Assembly (NCBI RefSeq): GCF_024345225.1
Contig: NZ_BROD01000001.1
Span: 1,178,001 to 1,242,000 of the forward strand
Reading direction: 5' to 3'
DNA length: 64,000 nt
Source: Clostridium sp. TW13
GTDB lineage: Bacteria > Bacillota > Clostridia > Clostridiales > Clostridiaceae
The notes beneath the pieces were generated by a model, which saw nothing but the letters and a program-made list of their open reading frames with translations, had not been told where the DNA came from and made no database searches. Below are positions 44,136-52,513 of this stretch, in pieces. Each line of letters begins with the position of its first letter. The stretch's first letter is position 1. Position numbers and translations under genes: made by a program.

Positions 44136-44576
44136 ATAAAAGCTCCCTTCGTTAAATTCTTTTTATTGATACTAATACAACTAATATATCGTGAAGCCTC
44201 TTCTTATTACATTACTTTAATAATGAGCTGAAGAGAAGTTAATTGCTATTATATCATAGTTATTTAGTTATTTTAACTTAATGTGCGGAATTCTTGCATA
44301 TTCTTAGGGGGGATATGAATAGCACTTTGGTTAAAAGAAGTAGTAAGATGTTCACATTAAAGATTTATATGGGAACTATACAAACTATATGTTAGAATAT
44401 AACTTGAAACATTTGTTAGGAATAGGAGTTGCTAAGATGCATACTCTATATTAGATATAATAAGTTTGTTTTGGAAGAGCATTAACTAAAACTTAGGATA
44501 TACTTAAGAAATATAGGTACAAGAAAGAGTTCACTTATATAGAATAAATAGAAAACTTAAAGGGGAGATAATATTT
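44136..44576. other. Gene-free stretch with one short frame
   Basis: A 26-codon frame at 44315-44395 (MNSTLVKRSSKMFTLKIYM...) has a strong ribosome site (GGGGGGAT) but no other support; it may be a leader peptide or remnant. The rest is AT-rich without clear signals. Confidence 0.35.
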
Positions 44577-45134
44577 ATGAATGATAAGGAAAATTCATAT
44601 TATAGTAAAGAAGAGTTAGTAAGAGAGATATTAAAAAAAGATAGGGACCTAAAAGAAAGTAATATTAATGAAGAAATGATACATGAACTGATTAATGGAA
44701 AAGTATCAAAAAACATAAATGAAGCTGATGATGAAAATTCAACCTTAGGACAAAGAGTTGCAGATAAAATAGCTGAATTTGGTGGTAGTTGGACATTTAT
44801 AATAAGTTTTTGTGTGGTGCTAGTAGTTTGGATTCTAGGAAATGCTTTTATTTTAAGTAATAAAGCATTTGATCCATATCCATTTGTATTCTTGAATCTT
44901 GTGTTATCATGCCTTGCTGCTTTACAAGCTCCTATAATTATGATGTCACAAAACCGTCAATCAGAAAAAGATAGATTAACAGCTGCTAATGATTATCTTA
45001 TCAACTTAAAATCTGAAATTATAGTAGAAGATTTGCATTACAAACTTGATTTGTTAATGGAACAACAGGCAGAAAATACAAAAACTATAGAAACTTTATT
45101 AAAGAAGATAGATGAATTAGAGAATAAAAGATAA
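44577..45134 (+). CDS. DUF1003 membrane protein
   Basis: 185 residues. TLGQRVADKIAEFGGSWTFI starts the DUF1003 core, followed by two membrane helices and PFVFLNLVLSCLAALQAPII, MMSQNRQSEKDR. A C-terminal coiled coil follows. Family function unknown, common in bacteria. Ribosome site AAAGGGGAG. Confidence 0.9.
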   Translation: MNDKENSYYSKEELVREILKKDRDLKESNINEEMIHELINGKVSKNINEADDENSTLGQRVADKIAEFGGSWTFIISFCVVLVVWILGNAFILSNKAFDPYPFVFLNLVLSCLAALQAPIIMMSQNRQSEKDRLTAANDYLINLKSEIIVEDLHYKLDLLMEQQAENTKTIETLLKKIDELENKR

Positions 45135-45241
45135 TAATATGTAGCTTGAAAAAAAACTTAATATATACTAAACTAAGAAATATCATAAAAACTTCGAAGA
45201 AGAAAATTGACAGAATATGCCTTAGATAGAGGAGCGTTATA

Positions 45242-45784
45242 ATGATTTTATTTGGACATTTAGGACTTACTACAGGAGTAATAAAGACATATGAAAAAAT
45301 AACTTATAAACATAAAGATTTAGAGGATAGGATTCCAATTGATTATAGATTTGTTTTATTTGGATCAGTCTTACCTGATTTGATAGACAAGCCTATTGGA
45401 GCTTTTTTGTTTAGAAGTACCTTTCATAATAGTCGTATATTTGCGCATACATTATTATTTTCTACCTTGCTAGTGTTAATAGGGGTGTGTATATTATATA
45501 AAAATAAGAAAAACAATATTCTATTTTTGGGTATTTCTAGTTTCATACATTTGATATTTGATAGTATGTGGCTATATTCAGGTATACTATTTTGGCCATA
45601 CTTTGGTTGGAAGTTTCCTACTAGACCAGAAGGTAATTGGATGTTAAGTACTATTATCAAACTTGTTACAGATCCAACTATTTTTTTACCTGAGTTAATT
45701 GGATTTGGGATTATTGCATATTTCTTTGTGAAATTAAGAAAAGCTAATAAATTTAAAGAATTCTTATATAAGGGTAAATTATAA
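45242..45784 (+). CDS. Membrane-bound metal-dependent hydrolase, YdjM/DUF457-like
   Basis: 180 residues with four hydrophobic segments. The motif set GHLGLTTG, LFGSVLPDLIDKP, RIFAHTLLF and FIHLIFDSMW supplies His/Asp residues, as in the YdjM-type inner-membrane putative hydrolases (PF04307). Ribosome site GAGGAG. Substrate unknown. Confidence 0.85.
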   Translation: MILFGHLGLTTGVIKTYEKITYKHKDLEDRIPIDYRFVLFGSVLPDLIDKPIGAFLFRSTFHNSRIFAHTLLFSTLLVLIGVCILYKNKKNNILFLGISSFIHLIFDSMWLYSGILFWPYFGWKFPTRPEGNWMLSTIIKLVTDPTIFLPELIGFGIIAYFFVKLRKANKFKEFLYKGKL

Positions 45785-45900
45785 TATTAAGCTTTAGAAT
45801 AGAAGAATAGAGCATACTTATTGTAGCCTGATATGTTCATCCTCGTAGCAAACAGTTTTTATTATTTAAACTGATCTGCTATAACGGGAGAATAATGGCA

Positions 45901-46323
45901 TCATATGAGTTTTGCTCTATTTTTTATATCATTTATTATTTCTTCAATTATATCTTTAATTTGCATAGTATTTGTTCCAGGTATGTAAATATTATATTTT
46001 TGTAATGGCAGGACATATTTAATGCAATCCATATTAATTATTGATTTTGAAATTAAGGGTGTAATCTCACCATCAATATTATTACAGCAAATTATATCAA
46101 TTGGTCCAATTATACTATCAATCTCATTTGTTTTGCAAAATGAGATAATAGATCGTTCTCCACTTATGCCAACATTGGCGCCAGCTCTGACCATTTTTGA
46201 GGTAGCAAAGGAGTTTGTACCAAGGGCAATAATATTAACGTCTTGACCTATTTCTTTACGAATCTTTTTCACAACAGTTTGTCCAAGACCTGCACCTTGA
46301 GTGTCTATAACAGCAATTTTCAT
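45901..46323 (-). CDS. DUF3842 family protein
   Basis: 140 residues with a nucleotide-binding-like start (IAVIDTQGAGLGQTVVKKI) and ALGTNSFATSKMVRAGANVG, matching DUF3842, a clostridial family of unknown function. It is divergent from hypB, which raises the possibility of a role with nickel or hydrogenase maturation; inference only. Ribosome site GAGGAGG on the reverse strand. Confidence 0.85.
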   Translation of the reverse strand: MKIAVIDTQGAGLGQTVVKKIRKEIGQDVNIIALGTNSFATSKMVRAGANVGISGERSIISFCKTNEIDSIIGPIDIICCNNIDGEITPLISKSIINMDCIKYVLPLQKYNIYIPGTNTMQIKDIIEEIINDIKNRAKLI

Positions 46324-46433
46324 GATTATGCCTCCTCAAAAATAAATATAATTATCAAAGTCTTACTGTGTACCGAGTTAATCAATTAAATCTTGTTTTT
46401 TCATAACTAACTTTACACTACCCCAAATTAGTT

Positions 46434-46502
46434 AGGCATCAGAAAATAAATGATAAGTCCAAATAGATTTGTAGATAGATTTATTTATTTTTTCAAGATG
46501 CC
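46434..46502. repeat. Palindromic element, copy A
   Basis: Begins AGGCATCAGAAAATAAAT and ends ATTTATTTTTTCAAGATGCC, folding to one long hairpin. Copies B (51130), C (52124) and D (53508) are related. Confidence 0.7.
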
Positions 46503-46611
46503 GTATTTCATGTTCAACAATAGTATTATATAATAAAATATAAGTAGATTCTATTTTTTAGTGAAAATAACATTCTGAGGTATATAAATAATTATGATGG
46601 AGAGTGAGTAG

Positions 46612-47268
46612 ATGGACATTAAGATTGTAAAACAGAAATTAGAGGAAGTCGAAGAGTGCAGTAATGAAATAAAAAAGATTTTGAAGGATAATAATGTTTA
46701 TTTAATAAATGTCATGGGCTCACCAGGTACAGGAAAAACCAGTCTAATTATTGAATTGATAAAGAGTTTAAAAAATAAATATAAGATTGCAGTAGTTGAG
46801 GGAGATATAGCTGGACAAGTGGATGCTAAGAAGATTGATGCACTTGGGATTTCTGTAATTCAACTTAATACTGAAGGGGAATGCCACATAGAACCAATAT
46901 CAATTAAGAATATATTGGGGTACTTTGATTTAAATGAAATAGATTTGATTTTTATTGAGAACATAGGAAACTTAGTTTGCCCTGCTGAATTTGATCTTGG
47001 AGAAAATTTTAAAATTGCTATTTTAAGTATTCCTGAAGGTGACGATAAAGTTGAAAAATATCCATTACTGTTCTCTACAGCTGATACAGTGGTTTTAAGC
47101 AAGTTTGATATGATGCAGTACTTTGAATTTGATGATAATATGGTTGAAAAAAGTGTTAAACTTTTAAACGAAAGTTCAGAGATATTTAGAGTTTCATCAA
47201 AAACTGGAGAGGGGATAGATCCTCTTGTTAAGTTCATTGAAGAGAGAGTAAAAGCTGATTTGAAGTAG
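46612..47268 (+). CDS. hypB: HypB-type nickel incorporation GTPase
   Basis: 218 residues. Walker A GSPGTGKT (36-43), VEGDIAGQVDAKK, the metal-site Cys-His in GECHIEP and Cys in NLVCPAEFDLGE, and base-specificity VVLSKFD. HypB loads nickel into [NiFe] hydrogenase with HypA; a His-rich nickel store at the N-terminus is absent. No hydrogenase genes are in the window, but a nickel/cobalt ECF transporter follows, so this is a nickel-handling locus. Confidence 0.9.
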   Translation: MDIKIVKQKLEEVEECSNEIKKILKDNNVYLINVMGSPGTGKTSLIIELIKSLKNKYKIAVVEGDIAGQVDAKKIDALGISVIQLNTEGECHIEPISIKNILGYFDLNEIDLIFIENIGNLVCPAEFDLGENFKIAILSIPEGDDKVEKYPLLFSTADTVVLSKFDMMQYFEFDDNMVEKSVKLLNESSEIFRVSSKTGEGIDPLVKFIEERVKADLK

Positions 47269-47367
47269 CAAGTTTATATTTACAAAATGGGAATATTATA
47301 GTATTATAATCTTGTGTACTACGAAAGTATACGTTTTATAGATGTCTAAGTTAATAACATTGTTTTT

Positions 47368-47397
47368 ACAACTAAAGATAAGCTGAAGTTGTTTTTT
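47368..47397 (+). terminator. Weak terminator after hypB
   Basis: ACAACT and AGTTGT pair around a 13-base loop, followed by six T. Confidence 0.45.
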
Positions 47398-47561
47398 ACT
47401 TGAGCAAAGGATAATGTTTAACTTTAATGTTTTATATCTATAATATAAAATTTAATATGTATGTTCAAATGAATAAATAGACTACATGCTGTATCTTTTA
47501 TATTTGATATTAATGTAGGATATTATTTAGAACTTATATAAATATACTTATACTGATTAAT

Positions 47562-47617
47562 AACCACGAGGGTTGATTTCTGAAAGCAGTTATCAATTCT
47601 TGTGGTTTTATTTTTTG
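47562..47617 (+). terminator. Leader terminator / attenuator upstream of cbiM
   Basis: A 16-bp stem without mismatches (three G-U pairs): arm 47562-47577 starts AACCACGAG, arm 47592-47607 ends CTTGTGGTT. The loop is 14 bases, and the T-rich tail ends ~20 bases before the cbiM ribosome site. Either regulation by attenuation or a plain terminator. Confidence 0.65.
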
Positions 47618-47648
47618 TTACTTATTTGGGTATTTGGGAGGAGTTATT

Positions 47649-48638
47649 ATGCATATTCCAGACAATTATTTAAGTCCATCAACCTGTGCAGTTATGGGTG
47701 CTGTAATGGTTCCTATATGGACAAGAGCAATAAAGAAAGTAAAAAAAGAGGTTACTAAAAAGAAAATGCCACTTATGGGTATTGGGGCATCACTTTCATT
47801 TTTAACAATGATGTTTAATGTACCATTGCCAGGAGGAACTACAGGACATGCTGTAGGAGCAACCCTATTAGCTGTTCTTTTAGGGCCAGAGGCAGCTTGT
47901 ATTTCTATAACCATAGCACTTTTAATCCAAGCATTATTATTTGGTGATGGTGGTATTTTGGCCTTTGGGGTAAACTGCTTTAACATGGCTTTTGTGATTC
48001 CATACGTAGGGTATTATATTTATAAATTTTTAAGCAGCAGAATTAAAAAAGGAGAAAGTATTATAACTTTTATTGCTGCATATATTGGACTGAATTTTGG
48101 TGCCTTATGTGCTGCAATAGAGTTTGGTATACAACCATTACTTTTTAAGGATGCCGCAGGTATGCCATTATATTGTCCATATCCACTATCAATTTCTATA
48201 CCAGCAATGCTAATTCCACATCTTGCAGTTGCAGGGGTTTTAGAAGGTATCATTACAGTTGGTGTATTAGGATTTATAAAGAAGGTTTCACCAGGAATTA
48301 TATATGAAGGTTCTGCTACAAAAACAAAACCTATATATGCATTTATATTATTGCTTATTTGTTTGTCACCTTTAGGATTGTTAGCTACAGGTACAGCTTG
48401 GGGCGAATGGGGAGCTGATGAGATAAGCACTGTTTCAAATGGGGGAAAAGCATTAGGATTTGTACCAAAAGGTATGGAGCATGGATTTAACTTTAATTCA
48501 TTGATGCCAGATTACTCTGTTAAAGGACTATCAGATAATCTAGGATATATTTTATCAGCAGTTGCAGGGGTAGCAATTCTTTTAATTATATTTAGATTGA
48601 TAGCAAATATGAAGAAAGAAAAAAAACGGCGTAAATAA
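47649..48638 (+). CDS. cbiM: CbiM/NikM-type ECF nickel/cobalt transporter S-component with fused CbiN-like part
   Basis: ATG 47649 follows GGGAGGAG. 329 residues. The N-terminus MHIPDNYLSP supplies His2, which with the free amino group binds Ni2+/Co2+ in this family. Core signatures are NVPLPGGTTGHAVG, FGDGGILAFGVNCFNMA and PAMLIPHLAVAGVLEG. After ~residue 225 comes a CbiN/PDGLE-like part with two more helices (PLGLLATGTAWGEWG). Next to hypB, nickel is the more likely substrate. Confidence 0.92.
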   Translation: MHIPDNYLSPSTCAVMGAVMVPIWTRAIKKVKKEVTKKKMPLMGIGASLSFLTMMFNVPLPGGTTGHAVGATLLAVLLGPEAACISITIALLIQALLFGDGGILAFGVNCFNMAFVIPYVGYYIYKFLSSRIKKGESIITFIAAYIGLNFGALCAAIEFGIQPLLFKDAAGMPLYCPYPLSISIPAMLIPHLAVAGVLEGIITVGVLGFIKKVSPGIIYEGSATKTKPIYAFILLLICLSPLGLLATGTAWGEWGADEISTVSNGGKALGFVPKGMEHGFNFNSLMPDYSVKGLSDNLGYILSAVAGVAILLIIFRLIANMKKEKKRRK

Positions 48639-48665
48639 CTAATGGTAGAAGAGAGGAAGTTACAA

Positions 48666-49454
48666 ATGCCAGAATGGCTTTTAGAAAAAGATAATTATAC
48701 ACCGTTGAAGGAGAAGAATTCCTTTATAGATAAAAGTATTATTTCCCTATTGAATGTGCTTACAAGATTTAGAGGTAAGACTAAACAAAATAAGTTTACC
48801 ATAAATGCTGCAGTTAAGCTTATTTCAACACTTATACTAATAGTGTTTGTTTCCTTAGCAAAAAATCTTACTTTTGTTATAATTGCAAATGTATTTATAC
48901 TTGTGGTAATTAATTTCCTTAGCATAAATGAAATAAAGCATATTTTGAAAGTAAGTTTGATTGTAACAGCTTTTAGCTTTATTCTTTTGCTACCTTCAAT
49001 TTTCTTTGGATATGGCAGTAATGCAGTAATGATCACATTAAAAATACTAGTTTCAGTTGCTTCTGTAAACATATTAGCTTGCACAACTCAGTGGAATGAT
49101 TTGATAATGACATTAAAACTATTTAAAGTACCAGATGTATTTATCTTTGTGCTTGATATAACTATAAAGTACATTTTGGTTTTGGGAGAGTTTTCTTTAA
49201 ATATGATCTATGCACTTAAGCTAAGATCTGTGGGGAAAAGTAAAAATAAAAGTACGGCACTTTCTGGAGTGCTAGGAACCATGTTTATAAAATCAAAAGA
49301 GATGTCTGAAGAGATGTATGGAGCCATGGAATGTAGAGGATTTACAGGAGAGTATAAAGTTTATAAGAAATTTAAAATGAAGTTACAAGATTATGTTTGT
49401 ATTATAGCTAATGCAGTGTTTATAATAATATATTTTTACTTTGATAGGTTGTGA
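48666..49454 (+). CDS. cbiQ: ECF transporter T-component CbiQ
   Basis: ATG 48666 has AGAGGAAG six bases ahead; ATG 48642 right after cbiM has no site. 262 residues with about five membrane helices. The coupling helices carry ALKLRSVGK and AMECRGFTGEY, the two Ala-Arg-Gly-type motifs by which the T-component contacts the ATPase. It links CbiM to CbiO. Confidence 0.9.
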   Translation: MPEWLLEKDNYTPLKEKNSFIDKSIISLLNVLTRFRGKTKQNKFTINAAVKLISTLILIVFVSLAKNLTFVIIANVFILVVINFLSINEIKHILKVSLIVTAFSFILLLPSIFFGYGSNAVMITLKILVSVASVNILACTTQWNDLIMTLKLFKVPDVFIFVLDITIKYILVLGEFSLNMIYALKLRSVGKSKNKSTALSGVLGTMFIKSKEMSEEMYGAMECRGFTGEYKVYKKFKMKLQDYVCIIANAVFIIIYFYFDRL

Positions 49455-49458
49455 TTAG

Positions 49459-50187
49459 ATGATTGATATAAAAAATGTTTCATACAAATATAGTGAGGGC
49501 ACTTTTGCACTGAGAAATGTAAATTTGCATATTGAAGTAGGAGAAGCAATTGCTCTAATTGGCGTAAATGGTAGTGGAAAATCTACATTGATGAAATTAA
49601 TAAATGGATTGATAACTGCAAGTGATGGAAAATACTTATTTGAAGGTAAAGAAATCACTGATAAGGAATTGCAAAAGGAAAGTTTCTCAAAGTCTTTCCA
49701 CAAAAAGATTGGATTTGTTTTTCAAAATTCAGAGATGCAGCTATTTTGTTCAAATGTTTATGATGAAATTGCCTTTGGGCCAAGACAGATGGGCATGGAG
49801 GAAGAAGAGGTTAAAAGAAGAGTTGAAGATACTTTAAGACTTCTAAAAATAGAAGATTTAAAAGATAGACAACCTTACCATCTAAGCGGTGGAGAAAAGA
49901 AAAAAGTAGCTATTGCTACAGTAGTAGTCTTAAATCCAGAGGTATATATATTTGATGAACCTATGAATGGGCTCGATCCAAAGACTAAAAGATTTCTAAG
50001 AGAATTTATGATAGCCATAAATAATGCAGGAAAAACAATTTTATGCTCAACCCATGATTTTGAGTACATACAAGATGTATTTAAGAGAGCTGTTGTCTTT
50101 TCAGGTGATCATACAATAATTAGAGATGGTAAGTATGATGAGATAATGAAGGATAAGGACTTTTTATATAAAAATAATATTATATAA
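49459..50187 (+). CDS. cbiO: ECF transporter ATPase CbiO
   Basis: 242 residues, ABC ATPase: Walker A GVNGSGKS, Q-loop VFQNSEMQLF, signature LSGGEKKKVAIA, Walker B YIFDEPMNGLDP, H-loop CSTHDFE. A single gene, so the motor is a homodimer. Starts four bases after cbiQ; no terminator between, so cbiM-cbiQ-cbiO is one operon. Confidence 0.94.
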   Translation: MIDIKNVSYKYSEGTFALRNVNLHIEVGEAIALIGVNGSGKSTLMKLINGLITASDGKYLFEGKEITDKELQKESFSKSFHKKIGFVFQNSEMQLFCSNVYDEIAFGPRQMGMEEEEVKRRVEDTLRLLKIEDLKDRQPYHLSGGEKKKVAIATVVVLNPEVYIFDEPMNGLDPKTKRFLREFMIAINNAGKTILCSTHDFEYIQDVFKRAVVFSGDHTIIRDGKYDEIMKDKDFLYKNNII

Positions 50188-50412
50188 GGTGCAATAATAA
50201 AATTACATTTATATAACAATTATTGTATGCATATATCTAAATTATAGATGCAGAAAACTAATAGCGATATATATATTTAATATATTATTTCTAAATAAGA
50301 TAGCACATCCCTTGTAAATATAGCAGACAAAAAATATATAGTTTATTTATTGGAACATATATTTTTTTATGCTATAATAATTTCACTCAATAATTTAATG
50401 AGGTGGATTACG

Positions 50413-50715
50413 ATGGAAAAAGAAATCCTAGAGATATTGAAGCAAATGCAAAAAGAGCAACAAGAATTTAGAGTTGAGCTTCAAGGCGTAAAAACAGATA
50501 TTCAAGGAATAAAAGAAGATGTAAAAGGAATAAAATCAGATATTCAAGAACTTAATATTAAAGTTGATAGAATTGAAAAGAAATTGGAGTCAACACATGA
50601 ACAAGTGGAGAGAACTGCTGAGGAGGTAACAATTATAAAGAAAGACTTGTGCAGAGTGGAAGAAGCTACTGCAAATAACTTGGTAGATATAGCAAGATTA
50701 AAAGCAAATAAATAA
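50413..50715 (+). CDS. Small coiled-coil protein
   Basis: ATG 50413 follows GAGGTGG. 100 residues almost wholly heptad coiled coil (LQGVKTDIQGIKEDVKGIKS, VDRIEKKLESTHEQVERT). Similar tiny coiled-coil proteins are common in clostridia and phages; function unknown. Followed by a hairpin with T run. Confidence 0.8.
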   Translation: MEKEILEILKQMQKEQQEFRVELQGVKTDIQGIKEDVKGIKSDIQELNIKVDRIEKKLESTHEQVERTAEEVTIIKKDLCRVEEATANNLVDIARLKANK

Positions 50716-50742
50716 TTTAATAAAAGATTATATGTAAATAGC

Positions 50743-50791
50743 ACTGTGCAGTTAATGAGAAGGTATTTTTATTGATTACGCAGTTTTTTTT
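50743..50791 (+). terminator. Hairpin terminator after the coiled-coil gene
   Basis: ACTGTGCAGTTAAT pairs with ATTGATTACGCAGT (G-U pairs included), then eight T. The TTATTGATTACGCAGTTTTTT side resembles the hairpins at 25420, 30716 and 35410. Confidence 0.6.
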
Positions 50792-51129
50792 ATACAAATA
50801 AGTGGTAAGTTGTGGTATATAGATGTTATATATGTAGTGAAGATTTTAGAGGATATTATTCCCTTAGCATCTATTGACAGAAAGCGTAATAAGTTATATA
50901 TTATATGTAAACATATGAATAGCTACTCATATAATTGAATAAAATTAAATTTAATATAATGACATCGAAAGTATAACAAGATTGATAAATGTCTACAGGT
51001 CTCTTATTTAGAGTATTGGAGGGAAAGTATGAAGTTGCAAAAGAATAATGATCATATGCTTAATGTCTTAATTTATGAATACTGAATACAAATATAAACA
51101 TACTAAAATAAGAGTGAAGAAATAAGTTA
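50792..51129. other. Gene-free stretch
   Basis: An 18-codon frame at 51029-51085 with a strong ribosome site (GGAGGGAAAG) is the only coding-like signal; it may be a gene remnant. Confidence 0.35.
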
Positions 51130-51199
51130 AGGCATCTGAAAATAAATAACAAATCCAAATAGGCTAGCATATGGACTTATTTATTTTTTGAAGATGCCT
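51130..51199. repeat. Palindromic element, copy B
   Basis: AGGCATCTGAAAATAAATA on the left pairs with TTATTTATTTTTTGAAGATGCCT on the right; inner TCCA/TGGA. It is the most symmetric copy and lies just upstream of the flavoprotein gene. Confidence 0.75.
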
Positions 51200-51264
51200 A
51201 ATGTGATAAAATATATTAATAAATTTATTATAGATTAATAATAATTAGGAAAGGAATTTTGAAC

Positions 51265-52143
51265 ATGAGTGAAAGATACGATATTGCCATAGTGGGTAGT
51301 GGACCAGCAGGTTTATCAGCTGCTATAAATGCAAAGATAAGAAATAAGAATATAATAGTTTTTGGAAGTAAAGATTTGAGCAGCAAGATAGTTAAGGCTC
51401 CAAAAATTAATAACTATTTAGGTTTGCCAGGTGTTACAGGAGAACAACTTAAGGAGCATTTTAAAAAGCATGTTGAGGATATGGAGATAGAAATAACCAC
51501 AGAGAGAGTCAATAATATTTATGCTATGGGAGATTATTTTGCGTTGATGGTAAATGACAAAACTTATGAAGCAACAACTGTTATTTTAACAACAGGAATA
51601 GAGTTTTCAAAACCATTGCCAGGAGAAATGGAGTTCTTAGGTAGAGGTGTTGGATATTGTGCAACTTGTGATGCACCTTTATATAAAGGTAAGGTGGCTA
51701 CAGTAGTAGGCTACAATAAGGAGTCTGTTGAAGAAACTAATTTCATAAGTGAGATTGTAGGAAAGGTTAACTTTATTCCAATGTTCAAAGATGAATATAG
51801 CTTAAATCCTAATATAGAAGTAATAAAATCAATCCCTAAGGAGGTTTTAGGGACTGATAAAGTCAATAAACTTGTTCTTAAAGATGGTGAAGTTTCCACA
51901 GATGCAGTATTTATATTGAAGGACAGTATAAGTCCAGGTCAGCTTGTTCCAGGTCTAGAAATGGATGAAATGCATATTAAGGTTAACAGAAAAATGGAGA
52001 CTAATCTGCCAGGTCTTTATGCAGCTGGTGATATAACAGGAAAGCCTTATCAATATATAAAAGCTGCTGGAGAAGGGCAAATGGCTGGTTTGAATGCAGT
52101 TAGCTATATTGATAATAAAAATAAGGCATCAGAAAATAAATAA
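51265..52143 (+). CDS. Thioredoxin-reductase-like flavoprotein, apparently without NADPH site
   Basis: ATG 51265 follows AGGAAAGGAA. 292 residues. FAD motif VGSGPAGLSAA near the N-terminus, redox disulfide CATC (GYCATCDAPLY), and C-terminal FAD contact AAGDITGKPYQYIKAAGEG. In place of the usual GGGDSA and HRRxxxR NADPH motifs there is VVGYNKESVEETNF and FIPMFKDEY. That is the mark of clostridial ferredoxin-dependent or other NADPH-independent reductases of this fold. The last codons lie inside palindromic element C. Confidence 0.88.
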   Translation: MSERYDIAIVGSGPAGLSAAINAKIRNKNIIVFGSKDLSSKIVKAPKINNYLGLPGVTGEQLKEHFKKHVEDMEIEITTERVNNIYAMGDYFALMVNDKTYEATTVILTTGIEFSKPLPGEMEFLGRGVGYCATCDAPLYKGKVATVVGYNKESVEETNFISEIVGKVNFIPMFKDEYSLNPNIEVIKSIPKEVLGTDKVNKLVLKDGEVSTDAVFILKDSISPGQLVPGLEMDEMHIKVNRKMETNLPGLYAAGDITGKPYQYIKAAGEGQMAGLNAVSYIDNKNKASENK

Positions 52144-52190
52144 CAAGTCTAAATGGATTAGCAGATAAACGTATTTGCTTTGAGATGTCT
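52124..52190. repeat. Palindromic element, copy C
   Basis: Starts AGGCATCAGAAAATAAATA and ends GAGATGTCT. It overlaps the 3' end of the flavoprotein gene and encodes its last residues (ASENK) and stop. Confidence 0.7.
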
Positions 52191-52217
52191 AAATTAAAAA
52201 TAATAAAGTTTTTTCAG

Positions 52218-52264
52218 GGTTAATTAGCTTGCATATTGCAAGTTAATTAACCTTTTTATTTTTT
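52218..52264 (+). terminator. Strong terminator
   Basis: GGTTAATTA-G-CTTGCA pairs with TGCAAG-TTAATTAACC; a T-rich tail follows. Confidence 0.85.
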
Positions 52265-52267
52265 ATC

Positions 52268-52395
52268 CGATGGCTAGCATCCGTAACACTCCAGCTTCTT
52301 TAAGTTGGAGAAAACGGCTGCACGGTTCTGGATAAGTTCAACTAAGATTCAGATGGGGATCAAACCCAACTGAATCAAGTTTCACTTGATAAGTT
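52268..52395 (+). ncRNA. Probable IS605-family right-end RNA remnant (omega-RNA-like)
   Basis: Visibly richer in G+C than the surroundings and tightly folded: CTCCAGCTT/AAGTTGGAG (52289-52310) enclosed by CCGT/ACGG, then GATTCAG with TGGG / CCCA with CTGAATC (52346-52376), then TCAAGT/ACTTGA (52375-52389). Such structures lie at the 3' end of TnpB genes in IS200/IS605 elements. No tnpB is left here. Confidence 0.5.
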
Positions 52396-52513
52396 TAAAA
52401 ATAGGTGTGATTTGGTATAATGTAGATAGTGGAAGATTATCCTGTGGAGTATAAAATCATGGGAAATAAAGTGGTTAAGAATATAATCTAATATAGCATT
52501 TCAGGAGGTTTAT

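Noticed and set aside
47573-47758. 61-aa forward ORF before cbiM
   Set aside because: It runs through the leader terminator and overlaps cbiM in another frame; no ribosome site.
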